This document shows, one piece after another, positions 1-11,665 of a stretch of 64,000 nt of DNA. Source of the stretch: Capitella teleta (Eukaryota; Annelida; Polychaeta; Capitellidae); NCBI GenBank assembly GCA_000328365.1, contig KB304447.1:7771-71770 (forward strand). Direction: 5' to 3'. The notes beneath the pieces were generated by a model that did not search any database, had not been told where the DNA came from, and worked only from the letters and a program-made list of their open reading frames with translations. The translations under genes were made by a program, and so were the position numbers. Positions within the stretch are counted from its first letter, which is position 1; each line of letters opens with the position of its first letter.

Positions 1-1178
1 ACAATATATCGCCGATATATCAGATATATCGGCGGCTAGCAGCGACTTGAAGTGGCTTGGCAATGGTTGCTATATCATCATATAGGTTTTATGATGCCAT
101 TAGTTAAGACAAATATGCACTACTCTCTACATGTGGTACAATTGTGGTAATTTTGAGATTAAACGATTTCCAAATCCGTTAATGTCCATCTCAATTACAC
201 TTTCGTTTTACTAAAGTTCAAGAGATTTAGAGCGTTTCACAAAATTCAAATGCATGATTTAAACCAACGCAACTTCAGCAAAGTTCAATTAACTATTTTT
301 ATTGCTAGCAAATAATATATGCATGCAGCGGGAAGAGGAAGCAAATAGAGGAACATTTTGAAAGAGGAAAGAGAATGGCAAACCGAAGGAGTTGTTGCAT
401 CAGAATCTTGAATGAAAAATTCGCATTTTGTTTGTTTCTTGTACAAATGATAACTTCTTATAATACTGAGTGTAAAATATTTGATATTAAAGCGGCTGAG
501 AGCCGCTGTTGACAGTGATTAGCTAATAGCGGCTGGTCGACGGCACCCATCGGCTGTGGCTGGCTAAACGTCCAATCGGCGGCTAGTACATGTCGGCGGC
601 GGCTCCGGGGTCTATACCAATCGGTATAACGATGAGAGAAAACGACATCATGGTTGGTGCTTTTTCGTGTTATATTTCATGTGGATTTTCATTCTCATGT
701 GAAATTAAAATAAGGTGAGTTTCGGCGGTTTTGCTAAGCACATACCATTAAATCAATTTGTTCTTGAAATGAGAACAAAAAGTAATACTATTACTATTTG
801 GATACTACACTACTCACCACTATCACTGGTGGGTTTTGTATTGACCTTCCTCCTCAGCTGTTTCAAAAAGCAAAAAGTGAGGGCATACAAAGGTTTGCAA
901 TGCAATCAAATGAATGAAAAAACATATACAAATAATTATTTATTGGAAAAATAGATTTTGAGATATAGCTCCACTAACCACAAATTTTGATTTTTCTATA
1001 TGGCCGCCTCTTCACTCGAAGTATTCACTCAATCGAATCATAAACTATAAACTTGGGTGCGATTTGTTACCGCAAAAATTATGAGGGACGGGAAAGGCAT
1101 GGAAAGTCGATGTACACCCCCATAGAGTGCAGTGCACCTTGAATAACAATAAAAGTTTGGTTAGAATTCCTCCATGAT
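1..1178. other. Intergenic, no gene recognised
   Basis: No convincing coding region is visible. The stretch is AT-rich with a GC-rich patch near 490-625 made of loosely repeated cggcggct/gcggctg words. The same core, ATCGGCGGCTAG, occurs near position 27 and again near 569, so the patch may be a degenerate repeat. Short ORFs here start at non-ATG codons and have no protein-like composition. Confidence 0.5.
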
Positions 1179-1617
1179 TTATTCATTTAAAGTTCTGATC
1201 GAAGTCACTGCATCTACCATTTGCATAGCGTAGACAATCTCCTGATGAACTCCAAAGAACGGATCAGGAAAGCTGCCGTTGTCGTCGATGAAGTCCACGA
1301 GATATGTCGAGATCGCTTCAGCCATGTTCTGGGCATCCACTTCTCCAGTGAATGCTTGGACCCAAGAGGCAGCAACAGCGACCTTCTTATGACTGGGAGA
1401 AGAAAAGAGGGATTCATCGCTGGTGCTCAACCAAGAGATCAACTTCTTGGCATGCTTCAGGTATTTTTTATTCCCTGTTTGCATGCATAACTTAGCCAGG
1501 AACTTAGCTGGGAAGCCAAGAAAGACGAACGGCTAATCGAGTGCTGTTCTGCTGACGAAGTCATTTGTAAATTGGCCGTTGTCCATTCTGAAGTAGATAC
1601 AATGTAATGTTATCTAG
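1179..1617 (-). pseudogene. Broken terminal exon of a putative helical-toroid (six-hairpin-like) protein
   Basis: Reading the minus strand down to the TAA at 1179 gives a soluble, protein-like sequence. It contains FLGFPAKFLAKL, a Gly-Asn-Lys-Lys-Tyr-Leu helix pair, SWLSTSDE, VAVAASWVQAFTGE, and a C-terminal stretch GSFPDPFFGVHQEIVYAMQM. Alternating helices, 'GFPAKFL' and 'TGNKKYL' resemble (alpha/alpha) toroid proteins of the six-hairpin glycosidase/epimerase type. That family call rests on general resemblance only. The same frame extends upstream through DNGQFTNDFVSRTALD but meets an in-frame TAG at 1533-1535, after which the similarity-like sequence continues. A possible AG acceptor lies near 1610. 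No other exon was found nearby on this strand. It is either a pseudogene fragment or a last exon carrying one stop or sequencing error. Confidence 0.45.
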
Positions 1618-2972
1618 ATCCGGTTGTATAGACATGATGTGCATTATCACTTTGGCAGTCTTCTTTGCAGTTCTGATATCTATGATCAACATATCTTACA
1701 ACCAATAGATCAACACAAGAATGACTTACCTCCGATTTGCAACGCCAGCATACCTAGATGTGCAGTTGTGCAGTTCCGTCAAATTTTAATTCAAAATGCG
1801 GTTGAAAATACCCAAAGACCAGGGACTGTCGCGTCATTAATTCTCAACATATTATTACAATGCTAAGTTGATATCCAACAGCACTTTATGTAAAAAAAAA
1901 GAAAAAAAAAAGAAAAAAAAAAAAAAACCCACTACAAGATTATTTGGGCTCAATATTTTATTTCCCTGAAACAGCATCATTTATTCTTTTAGTGAGATAT
2001 TGAAGTACTATGTTAGGAATCCAAATATTATAAAATTCTTAAAATAAAGCGATATAATTATCCAGAATTGTGCATAAATATATGGGTACAGTCAATATTT
2101 TGACACTCTAAAATATCCATTTAGACACACATGTATAGTGACATATATTTAACTAAATAATCAGTAAGGCAAAATCTTGAGTCAGCAGCCGATGCCTCAA
2201 GTGTAGGTCTCCTCCACACAACACATGTATGTTACGTATGTGGCGGAAGAAGGAATTTATAAATGGCTCCGTGGGTTTTTGGTCGAATGATGGAGAATGG
2301 GCGGGTATTTTTGATGCATCTCCCAAGTACATTTTCCGTGTTTACTTAATTGTTTGCATATAAAATTCCATTCAATTTTCATCGCAGCAAAATCAATACA
2401 CAAGCAATGTACTCGATTAAAATTAGCCATCAAATATTGCAAGAAAGTGCTATGAGAGACCCACAAATTAAATCTTTGACGCCCGAAATGAGGCTTTGAC
2501 AGTGATGTCGGTCGAAGTGGGCTCAATTAAAAAGTAGTCATGCCAGGGAAATAGCAAAGCTACTTGTAATCTTGTGAATTGTTACTCTAACTTTACATCT
2601 AACTTCCAAATTGCACGTCTCTAGTATTGCACGTTTTATGTTAGGCCGTGAACTTTTCGAACAACCCTCGTATATTGTGTATTGTACCAAATTGTGTTGA
2701 CAGTAAAATTTGATATTGCTATTATATTTATAGTCCTTTTGAAACCAGAATCATGGAGTTGTGTTTCCTTAAATCAGACTACTCACCGACCAAGCCTTTT
2801 ATCCATTATAAGACCACAAATCTCGGCTTTAGTTACATACTATGGAATTAATGGTTATCATACATTCATTATAGTATCATATATACATGCAAATAAAATA
2901 AAATTGTACTAAATCAGACAGCCACACCATCCTGATGCGAAAAAAAAAAATTTCACAGCATGAAAATTAGGT
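1618..2972. other. Intergenic, no gene recognised
   Basis: AT-rich sequence without convincing ORFs. An interrupted A-tract (A with single G) lies at about 1891-1927. On the minus strand a good GTAAGT donor near 1735 follows a short open stretch, but no coherent exon could be built from it. Nothing else is recognised. Confidence 0.5.
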
Positions 2973-4022
2973 TTAATCCCAATCAAACGTCACTCTCGAA
3001 TAGTCGTATAGTTCTTGGTTATACGCCTTGAAGTAAGCTTTGATCGTCTGTACCGTATCCTCAGGTAAATCAATCGAACCTTGCCTCATATTTGAACAAT
3101 TCATTTCAGTGTGACACCACTGAGAACTTGTATCATTATACACGAAATCCACCGGGGCAAAGGAGTTCGATATTCCGAGAAAATCTTGAAGTTTATCTAA
3201 AACATCGATCGGAGATTTCATCAAGAGATCATCAGAGTCAACGACGAAAAAATTATTAACGGAATAGTTATCCAACCACATTTTGAAAAATTTCGAATAT
3301 TTCGAACGATATAGACCGGGATATGCATAGTTGATGACGTCATTTTTCAGGAGAAGATCCGTTAAATTCAAGGCTATTTCTTGGAAGTTATACTCTGACG
3401 AAGGATTTTGTTGAGCAAATTCCCGGATATGTAAGTAATCCAGTATGATTCTTTTCAAGGGATGACAAAGCACAAGGATGAAAGATGCCGATGGGTTGGT
3501 CACCAGTATTCTTGGGGGTACTTTACTTTCTATTAGGAGATCATTGGCGTCTTCAATGAGTATTTGGTTTGGTTTGAGCAGTGGCATCTGTGAGCGGTAC
3601 CATTCGATACCAAGATTGTACCTATCTTCTCGTCTGAAGAACTCAAAACTTTTTGCAATGACCACTTGTGGATGGAGTTCTAGAATCTTAGTCAGCACTT
3701 CGGCTCCAGTTTGACGAACTCCTAGAATGTAGAAATTCGGAAGCCTTTGCTCAGTCTCGTTGACGGCAACATTCTCCTCTTCGTTTATGATGTCACTTCC
3801 GTTTGTGACGTCATACATTTCATACGAAAACGAAGCTGAGCACAACAAGCAGACTTTGTCGTTATCTGTTGAACTCAGAACGCTGGCTAGGATGATCACC
3901 ACCAGAACGATGACGACGAGACAGCCTAGTTTGTAAACGCAACGAAAACTGCCTGAGTTCACTGCAACCATTGCTATGCTGGATTCGAATGAAGGAACAG
4001 CTTGTTGAATGAGACGGAACAT
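2973..4022 (-). CDS. Heparan sulfate 3-O-sulfotransferase-like type II membrane protein, catalytic motifs altered
   Basis: Single open exon of 349 codons from the first in-frame ATG (4022). A second ATG at 3971 leaves a 13-residue cytosolic tail before one hydrophobic helix (about residues 31-49, GCLVVIVLVVIILASVL), the usual type II Golgi layout. The luminal part follows the 3-OST family in order: NFYILGVRQTG (P-loop equivalent, ~98-108), RRED-Y-LGIEWYRSQMP, SKVPPRI-NPS, HPLKRIILDY, PGLYRSKYSKFFKMWL, FFVVDSDDLL, a Cys pair WCHTEMNC, and a C-terminal FDWD like the family's DFGWD. These enzymes move sulfate from PAPS to the 3-OH of glucosamine in heparan sulfate. Family residues that are gone: the RKGGT lysine (RQTGA), the EVHFF glutamate and histidine (SFEFF), the lysine of EK(S/T)P (EDAN), and Arg and Ser of RDPxxRxxSDY (CHPLKRIILDY). 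Fold and length are kept, so an inactive binding protein or altered enzyme is more likely than a dead gene. An intronless catalytic region is common in this family. Confidence 0.82.
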   Translation of the reverse strand: MFRLIQQAVPSFESSIAMVAVNSGSFRCVYKLGCLVVIVLVVIILASVLSSTDNDKVCLLCSASFSYEMYDVTNGSDIINEEENVAVNETEQRLPNFYILGVRQTGAEVLTKILELHPQVVIAKSFEFFRREDRYNLGIEWYRSQMPLLKPNQILIEDANDLLIESKVPPRILVTNPSASFILVLCHPLKRIILDYLHIREFAQQNPSSEYNFQEIALNLTDLLLKNDVINYAYPGLYRSKYSKFFKMWLDNYSVNNFFVVDSDDLLMKSPIDVLDKLQDFLGISNSFAPVDFVYNDTSSQWCHTEMNCSNMRQGSIDLPEDTVQTIKAYFKAYNQELYDYSRVTFDWD

Positions 4023-4680
4023 GCAGGTGTACCACTGTTTGATAAGCAAATACAAAGGAGGCAGCGGATGATTTTGAGCAAACGATCAATCGAATTTCAT
4101 TTCGAAAGATAATGCTATATGATTACATACAAAGCTGTTGGCTTAGAATATAGAAATTGATAAATGATATTTAATTAAATCGTTAACCTTGGGATTGTGA
4201 CACAATCAAACATTAATTTAATTTAATTTATAGTGGTATTGAAAGTTCAAAATGAAAAATGATTACTATATAGACAACGCGGTTCATCATGCCAGTTTAG
4301 CTATTTAATTTTCTGATAATTACCGTGTTTTCTCTCCTTCATTTTTTAATCCAATCAATAGCTGAGGTAGTTTATTTCATTTCCAGATACTTCTTAAGAT
4401 ATTATGCTTGAGAGAGTATTAAGCAAAGAAATCGCGATTCTCTAGAAAACTCTCTCGCTCGCAAAATGTTGTCTTCTTACCAAAATTTTCATTTCAAATA
4501 TTATACATTAACATGTAATGATGTACGACTCTAACTTATACTAGACTCTAATTAACAATTAAGGTGTGCATTTTTAAACAGGGTAAGATTGCAGCGCAAC
4601 GTATCGTATATATTTTATAAAGAGAACGCCGAAGGAGACCTTGATACATCAACCCGTATCTCACTCGTGCATCAACAACA
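4023..4680. other. Intergenic between sulfotransferase-like gene and GPCR pseudogene
   Basis: AT-rich DNA presumably holding the sulfotransferase-like gene's 5' region (minus strand). An in-frame stop lies at about 4086-4088 upstream of that gene's first ATG. No core promoter element is clear enough to call. Confidence 0.4.
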
Positions 4681-5606
4681 ATGGACACTTACCCCACTTA
4701 CGAACTCCACCCCCCACACACCCTTGCAGCAGGTCAATGAAAGCATCTCAGACACAGTGATCGGCATCATCCATTCCCAGAATACAGATCGCTTTATGTG
4801 GTGGCTTGTATTCTAGAAAGTCTGCTACAACTGTTGCTTATTTGAAGTTTCAACAACCTCTAACCCCAACCAACCGGCTCGTTTGTAACCAGTGCGTCTG
4901 AGATATCCTTACGTGTGTCTTTGGTTTGGTTCATTGCAGTAGCCATCGACACAGAAGCTGACCAGGTACTAGTTGTATCCAACAAGTATCCTTGTCTTGT
5001 GAATTCTGGTCTGATCACAGGCACTTTACAAAGTTCCATCGCAAACATCCTTGACCTGAACACAGAGAGGTGCATTGTTCGGTACATCAAGCTTGAATAT
5101 TACATTTACAAGTGGGTGACTGACAGGACTGTGCAGAATGTAGTTGCGGCTATATCTTCCTAGGTTGGAATTCTTTGGAGTCTGAACCACAATGCACAGC
5201 TAAGAACATGTATTCGAAAACCTTCTTTCAAGGTCTTTTTATGATGCCGAATTTGCTCGGTTTCTTGGTTTGCTCGGTTGAAAACTTCGCCATTTCGTGT
5301 GGATCAATCCAGAAGCAGAGGTCAATTGATCCAATGGTCGTGGTTGCAAATGAGGAGCAACAAGAGAGACAAACGTCAAGATGACGGAGATGCTGCTGCT
5401 GCTGGTTGTTGGTTGTTTCTACGCTGCTTAGCTGTCTTTCATCATGCTCAACACTATCGTGTTCAGCATCTTCTTGGGAGAAGAAGTGTGTTCCCTTGTG
5501 GATGATCATTGCGTTCGGTTACTTGAATATTATCCTGGTATCCAACACCATAATCACCTCTTTCATCTATGGACGGAAAAACATGCTGTTCAGAGAAACC
5601 TCCTAA
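4681..5606 (+). pseudogene. Decayed intronless rhodopsin-family GPCR
   Basis: Pieces of a seven-helix receptor occur in order on the plus strand, spread over all three frames. Start ATGGACACTTAC at 4681 (MDTYPTYELHPP). A TM1-like region follows, then ICL1/TM2 (PTNRLVCNQCV near 4866-4901; SLVWFIAVAI at 4918). ECL1 to TM3 carries the DRY equivalent TERC (NILDLNTERCIVRYIKLEY). ICL2 is KWVTDRTVQNVVAAIS. TM5 is FFQGLFMMPNLLGFLVCSV near 5230. TM6 is MTEMLLLLVVGCFYAA at 5381. TM7 and helix 8 are MIIAFGYLN and TSFIYGRKNMLFRE, ending with TAA at 5604. The span (~308 codons) matches a full-length class A receptor without introns. At least five frame changes and several stops (for example TGA near 4738) separate the blocks, so it is an old pseudogene. 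Large families of intronless, fast-evolving class A receptors are known in sea urchins ('surreal' GPCRs); membership here is inference. Confidence 0.8.
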
Positions 5607-5656
5607 GCACAGTCGATAACAATCTTCTGTGAATAGCATATTGCAAACTTGCTGGT

Positions 5657-5800
5657 CAGGGGCCGATTCCAGAAAGAAACTTAAGTTACAGCCGAGAACT
5701 GTATATTTCTGCCGTACTTGGGAATTCCAGAAACATTTTTCTGCAGTGTTCAGCTGAGCACTGTACATTAGGCCACGCCTCTTTTGGCTGATAGCCAATA
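5657..5800 (+). mobile_element. Possible DNA-transposon terminus, solo end
   Basis: Begins CAGGGGCCGATTCCAGAAAG, which closely resembles the left end of the candidate element at 33619 (CAGGGGCGCTATTCACAAAG, followed in both by a CTTAA). Both also contain a GGCCACGCC/GGCGTGGCC word inside. No matching inverted end was found downstream, so only one terminus is supported. Confidence 0.3.
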
Positions 5801-7966
5801 TCTAACGCGATACAATAGTAAAACACACTTCAATCATTGCCATTTAACACTCTGACATAATAAAACAATCTATAAGTTCTTTCATCCTACCCATCGCACA
5901 TTAATGAAGTGTACTATAATATAAAATATACAGTTTGTTAAATTAAAAGAAAAGGAACTGGAATTATTGTTTTGTGCGCATTCACAGTATAATTATAATT
6001 TATAATGTTATAATTATCAGTAGCCGCTATAAGTTATAACCATAATAATTGTGCATACAATCTGCCATAGCAATATAAAGGAGTAAGTAGAATGCTTATA
6101 GGGGTCACCTTATCGGTCATAATTGAAGTCAGATTTAAGGGGACTTCGCCCTTGGTGCTTTATGCTATAAATAGCCTATAATAGTCCGCTTAAATTCCCA
6201 GCTACCCGCGACGGTAGTACATCACAGTTAATCTCCCCCAGCATGGCTACCGGCACGATACATCATACACATTAGCCTACTTCTGATTGCGAGTGCAATG
6301 TACGATGATGCCTGCATAAGTGCGAATAGTCATAACGTGATTAATCTTCATGACTTTCCTCGCTGAATACAGTGAGTCATAATGTACTTTTTTTTTCACA
6401 GACGAGAAAGACGTAGAATCCCCATTTCTTCATTTCGATTCCACAATTCTTACACATCTACATTATGGCAAGCAAGCCCAGGCGACCAATGACGTTATGA
6501 TTGACCTGCACCCAAATCTTCACTGGTCCCAAGATGGCTCACAAGGCGTAGCGAGTGAAAATGAATTCACAGCATTTGGTGAATACGATCAGTTGACTAA
6601 ATGTTACTGTAAATAGCAGCCAATGAGATACCACTTGCCATCTGTGTGTACCTCTGTCATTATATATATGACCAGGGAACCAGTGAACACCCTTACCCTG
6701 TCTTGTGGGCCAGTCAGCCCGCGTGGGACATCACACAGATATTCGCTGAAATAGAGCTCAGACTCCGTCATATCTTTGGAATTGATTGATTTTCGGTTCA
6801 TTTTATACCACTTGTGTGTATGAATAAAGATATGTATTATAAGAGGGATAGGAGTAGCTGGGTGAAATATTACACTGACCATACACGGTATTCATTTATG
6901 TTATCTGTGCATGGTTTTAACATTGCAAAATATTTTGTCAATCTCTTTTTGGAAAAGCAGTGCCACTTCTAAGGCATTGAAATTGGTAACATGAAGTAGA
7001 ATAGACTAATTTTGGCCCACTCTGAAATACTCATATTAAAATTCATTCTTAATTCACACATTTAAAAGTATTTTATCATCGACCTGCTATGACGAACCGC
7101 ACATGGGTGCTTACAGTATTGTATTTCTCTTGAGGGGAAGTAATTCATCCTTAAAGTACATCAAGACAGCTTCGATCCTTCTCTGAGTCACCGTCAAACA
7201 TCAATCAATTCTTAAGTGGAATTCAGCGGAATAAAAAAAAATTCAAACTGGAATATTTCACTTCTAAATGCAATTTATGAATAGGTCAAATAATGGCATA
7301 ACATTTAAAGTTTGAATGCATCTATTCTAATTAATACTTTGAGAATGTCATAATTATAGAACTGATTAATTGTGTTTATTATCAACCTTACTCTTCGATT
7401 CTTTTCTCGGTGTCGGCACTTTCTCACTGATTCGCCTCATACGCAATATATTCTTTGGGTCAATTTGTCATCGTTCATTCAAATTATGGCTCGCCCACTT
7501 AATATTCGTAAAATTGTGTATACGATGGTTAAGCTCCATGTCTAATTAATGCATCGATCTTTCCTTGCCTTCTTGGGGCCACCTACAACTTTACTTGGAC
7601 CTACAACGTTACTTCGGAGTTAGCCTTTTGGCGTGGATACTGGCTTTATTGATTTGATATTCAGTTAATAGTAATTGCCTCGTGACCTGAGCATACACCA
7701 GAACTACTCGTTTCACAGGGTCAGCGATTATAGAACAATTCCGTATGAGAGCAGTGTTCTTGCGTCACATTACGCTCAGCCATGCAGCACCCATCGGTGT
7801 CAGTAGAACGCTTATCTACGTCACACGAGACCGATTTATAAACGACGAAGCAAAGCTTCATTAGATTAAACTCTTAATGATCACAAAGTCGGCCTACCTA
7901 GAAGAGACGATCTGCCGATTACAACAGCTGACAGCGATCAATATTGCCCTTCGTCGTGTTCTGTCG
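5801..7966. other. Intergenic, no gene recognised
   Basis: No ORF with protein-like character and no recognised repeat. Base composition is AT-rich throughout. The right part grades into the putative promoter of the Ras-like gene. Confidence 0.45.
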
Positions 7967-7974
7967 ATATAAAG
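7967..7974 (+). promoter_or_regulatory. Candidate TATA box of the Ras-like gene
   Basis: ATATAAAG lies 162 bp before the ATG at 8136. An initiator-like TCATCAG follows at about 7990-7996, some 25-30 bp downstream, which is the usual spacing. The implied 5' UTR is about 140 nt. Not experimentally supported. Confidence 0.35.
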
Positions 7975-8135
7975 GCACTCGGTGCAAGGATCATCAGCAC
8001 ATCGCTTGTAAGCATTCTCGTGAGGTTTTCTTTTATGGAAGAGTGAGATTAAACTGGAGCGGAATCGACGGGGTGAGAGACCCAAAAAGGGTCTGCTGTG
8101 CTCGAGAAGTGTTAGCGCCCAAGATCACCTTCAGC

Positions 8136-9734
8136 ATGGCCGACGACCGTGAGTATTTTTAAGATAGATTATATAAAGTCGAATCTTAAGACAATATTAT
8201 CCTAATAAGAATGCATCTTAATCTCAAATACTTAAGATCGTATTCAAATTCTGCTTTCTAAAAGATAAAAGCAACAGGTATGCACAAAAGATATCATCAT
8301 ATTAATCACCTATTATTATATGATCAATGCCACAGACTGAAATTCACAATTTTCTTATTTTCACTCTCGCTTTACAGTAATTACTGATATTTTACGTTAT
8401 GTAAAAGGATATCAGTTATAACAATTTCACCTTAACATCATCCAGAAACAAAAAATCCCATCCGTTTTCATCGATTTCCCATAAATCACCATCCGTACAT
8501 TGGTATCAATTTCATTCCCTCACTTCCTTGTGAAATTATTTCCCCGCATGACTCATGGCATTTTCCCATGCTATCATTTGCATAAATTATTCCATCAAAT
8601 ATTTCCATCAAACCTTCAATACCATCTCAAGAACCCCTCGTAAATCGATATTATATGAATTTATCCTAACGATATTTTGATCACTGAATAACCCACTTGA
8701 CCATTTTACAGAGAGCACGCTATGGCAGCAGTGTCCAATGATGAGCTACCTGCTAGGATCGTCCTCATGGGGGGCGGACGAGTCGGGACTACATCCCTTA
8801 TCAGGAGGTTCAGCATGGGGATGTATGTTGACACGTACCGCCCGGAACAGGCCAAAGTCATGCGTCACACCAAATACGTCTACCTGCAGAGACTACGGGA
8901 TCACGTGATTGTACAATTCTGGGATTGCGAAGGCGAAGGTTCGTCGAGTTTTGCCCTTCTGCATAAGCGGTAAAATTGGTGAATTGAATTCAGAGGTTGT
9001 CTTGATGAGTTTAAATGATATGAATTATTAATGCTGGGCTGACACGCGGTAACGATGTGAGTTGGCTGAAATTGCCTTCTTTGGTCATTAACCATCCGGC
9101 ACCCTTCATAATCAAATCGGAATACATTAAAGTAGATTGCACGTAAGCGGTTGAAACCCGAAGTTAAAGGGTCAATTAGATAAAACGTGGAGTGCTCTTC
9201 ATGACTATTTATACTTAGTTCAAGGAAAATTTTGCTGGTCAATAATCATCTGTTCCTAACATTTTTCTGGGATTTCAACGTTATTATAATTATCATTTCA
9301 CAGATATCAGGACTTCCCTCATGTGTGCACAGAAAGCCCACGCTGTAGCAGTTGTATATGACATCACAAATAGAGCTAGTTTCGAGTTTGCTCAGAAGCT
9401 CCTCGACCATATCAACCCAAGAGCAACTGCCGTGCTTATTGCTAACAAACTTGACCAAGAAGAGAACCGCAAAGTGTCCACCAAAGAAGGCAAGATCCTC
9501 GCCAAGATCCACCGCGTTGAATATATAGAAACAACCGCAAGAGAAGATAGAAATGTCCAAGAGGCGTTTCAGATCCTTGTTAGTTCGGTGCCTGATGACT
9601 ACCTCCTGTTGAAGAACGGCAGAATGGCCGGGCAGTACTCACCCTCGACGAAAATCTGTTCGTGTTGTCATAAGAATTTGAACTGCACTAATAAAGATGA
9701 CGTGAGGCGGAAGGAGCGGTATAACAGCCACTGA
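8136..9734 (+). CDS. Atypical Ras-superfamily small GTPase lacking the P-loop lysine (3 exons)
   Basis: Exons by splice signals and frame: 8136-8148 (ATGGCCGACGACC, donor GTGAGT), 8714-8938 (donor GTTCGT), 9304-9734 (TGA stop), 222 residues. The exon 2 acceptor has three closely spaced AGs; the one at 8712-8713 keeps the frame. An internal ATG at 8722 is an alternative start. GTPase motifs: G1 GGGRVGTTS (24-32), G3 WDCEGE (74-79), VVYDITNRASF, G4 NKLD (127-130), G5 ETTA (155-158). In active Ras/Rab proteins G1 is GxxxxGK(S/T); here the lysine that contacts the nucleotide phosphates is Thr30. G3 is DCEGE instead of DTAGQ, so the catalytic glutamine position is also altered. G4 and G5 are normal, so guanine recognition may remain. 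The C-terminus (CSCC at 198-201, ending RYNSH) has no CAAX box, so prenylation is unlikely. Subfamily not recognised. Confidence 0.85.
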
Positions 9735-11449
9735 TTGGTTCTCATATTCGCATATATTACAGGTGCTTGTGAGTTCTTATTGAAATCAAATTAATGTTTT
9801 GCATAATATTTTGTAGCGTAAGTCATACGTATACTGCCGGTCATATATGTATAACCTTAGCCTAATTTGAAACCCGTGATCTGTCTATTGCGCTGGATGC
9901 ATGTGCTTTTTGAATATTATTTTAAATCTTTGAATTGTTAATATGATTTTGATTGTTAGTACCTGTGTTACTGCTCAAGTGTTTTAAAACCTAAACATGA
10001 TACCTATATAAACCGACATCATTAGCACTTCATATCGGTTCCATACGATTAAATCATAGATTATAATATTTCGGGCTTTGTATTGAATCAGTACAGAATG
10101 TCCATCTGGTAGTTTTTCGTGGAAAAGCGGTTACATAATTGTGCGATTGATGTAGCGTAATTCTGGTTGACATGTTACAAATGTGAACACAATTAGATAT
10201 GAGCATATAGTGTAATATTGTGAAATTTATTGCGCAGTTTTTGACCCACGCTTCCTGGTCATGTCGACACACGCAAAATGCAATGTCAATACGTATGTTT
10301 TTATTTAAGTGTGAGCTTAATATCAATATGTTTACATTTGATACGGGGACCATCTTTGTGACGTCACTGACTTTTCCTTGTAAAGTTTTGACATTTTATT
10401 TCATTACGCCACGTGCGTTCAGTTTATCGGTCAACGTTTAAATTTTGTTCCCCATGAGCATTTTATCAGAATAACTGTCGATTTATGAATGCTTGCTTGG
10501 ATTAATCGATACTTCATTTACGTCAGAGATTCTTGTTCGTATAGGATGTTGCTGAAAATGAACAAGTATTGGGTTTTGTCACATTCTGCCATCTGGCAAT
10601 TTTATTTTGGTAAATATATTTATTTTTATTTTGGAAGCACGTGCCTGTTGCATTGTTTTGAATGAATTGTTTGCATTAGTATTTGTTTTCTTTGTTGAGT
10701 GAGGAGAGGGTTGAATTTAGAATGAATCATTTGTTTCTCTCTCTTTTTTTTTTTCTTTTTTTGTTGTTGATACATTTTGTGGATTAAAGGAGACATTCTG
10801 CCGGATCAGAATATTATCTTAATGGACATCATTATTTACTTTGTCATCATTCAAATTGACTGGTGCTCATTAAATGCATTATGTATACCATACCTCTTGA
10901 ATCTTGTCTATTTATTATTAATAATCACTTGATGGTTTAAAATACCCTCGTTTGTGATGCAATGACAGTTGAGGGCAAAGCTATCTTAACTTCTCATCGC
11001 AATCTGAGGTCATTAAACCAAATTTAGAGACCATTAAGTGCGAACAAAGTGTGATTATTCACAAAACCAGCTACTTGCTGATATTATTTGTACATAGACC
11101 TATCGAGTATCAACCAGCGCAACACGGTTTTTACAACTGATTGCCGGTTGATTGCATGAATTATGGCAAATCATGTCAAAGGCAGACTAATTAAAAGACA
11201 CTTGTTGGACCAGAAAGATGATAGATGAATCGATATCACATAGAAACAAAATGGGATGTATCGATCTCCACTTTGAGCCCTGTATGGTTCACTAATTAAG
11301 TATCAACAAAAGCATAAGTCATAAAAATGAAGACTGAATTTCTGGGAATCACTTCATCACACGACCTGAAATGGGGAAAACCCCTGTCAAATAACTGATA
11401 ATATCATCTAGCCTTTATGCTCTAACCGAAATGTAAAAATTTCTGCTTG

Positions 11450-11665
11450 TGTGTTTTTTTTCTTTTTTTTTTTCTTTTGTTTTTTTCTTTTGTCTTCATG
11501 GGGTGAATAGGCCTCAACTCGATAACTCGGTTATGGGCTTCTCAGTTTAAATTTGCTCGCCCTGGATGACTACCGGTTTGTGTTATAGCATTATCTGCAC
11601 TATATCATATGTTTATCTATTCTCACTTTCTAGTCATTCCAATAAATTTCATTTCATTTCAAAAG
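11450..11665 (+). mobile_element. Possible 3' tail of a LINE
   Basis: A T-rich stretch is followed by about 150 bp of unique-looking sequence, then AATAAATTTCATTTCATTTC near 11641. A short tandem A/T-rich tail after an AATAAA-like word is how many LINE 3' ends look, and it parallels the end of the better-supported LINE fragment at 39.4 kb. No coding remains are present, so this is tentative. Confidence 0.28.

Noticed and set aside
4023-4055. Longer N-terminus of the sulfotransferase-like protein
   Set aside because: It would start at TTG; the first in-frame ATG is at 4022.
4915-5163. Stand-alone beta-propeller or NHL-like ORF
   Set aside because: The sequence is better explained as TM2 to ICL2 of the GPCR pseudogene, with blocks on both sides continuing the receptor.
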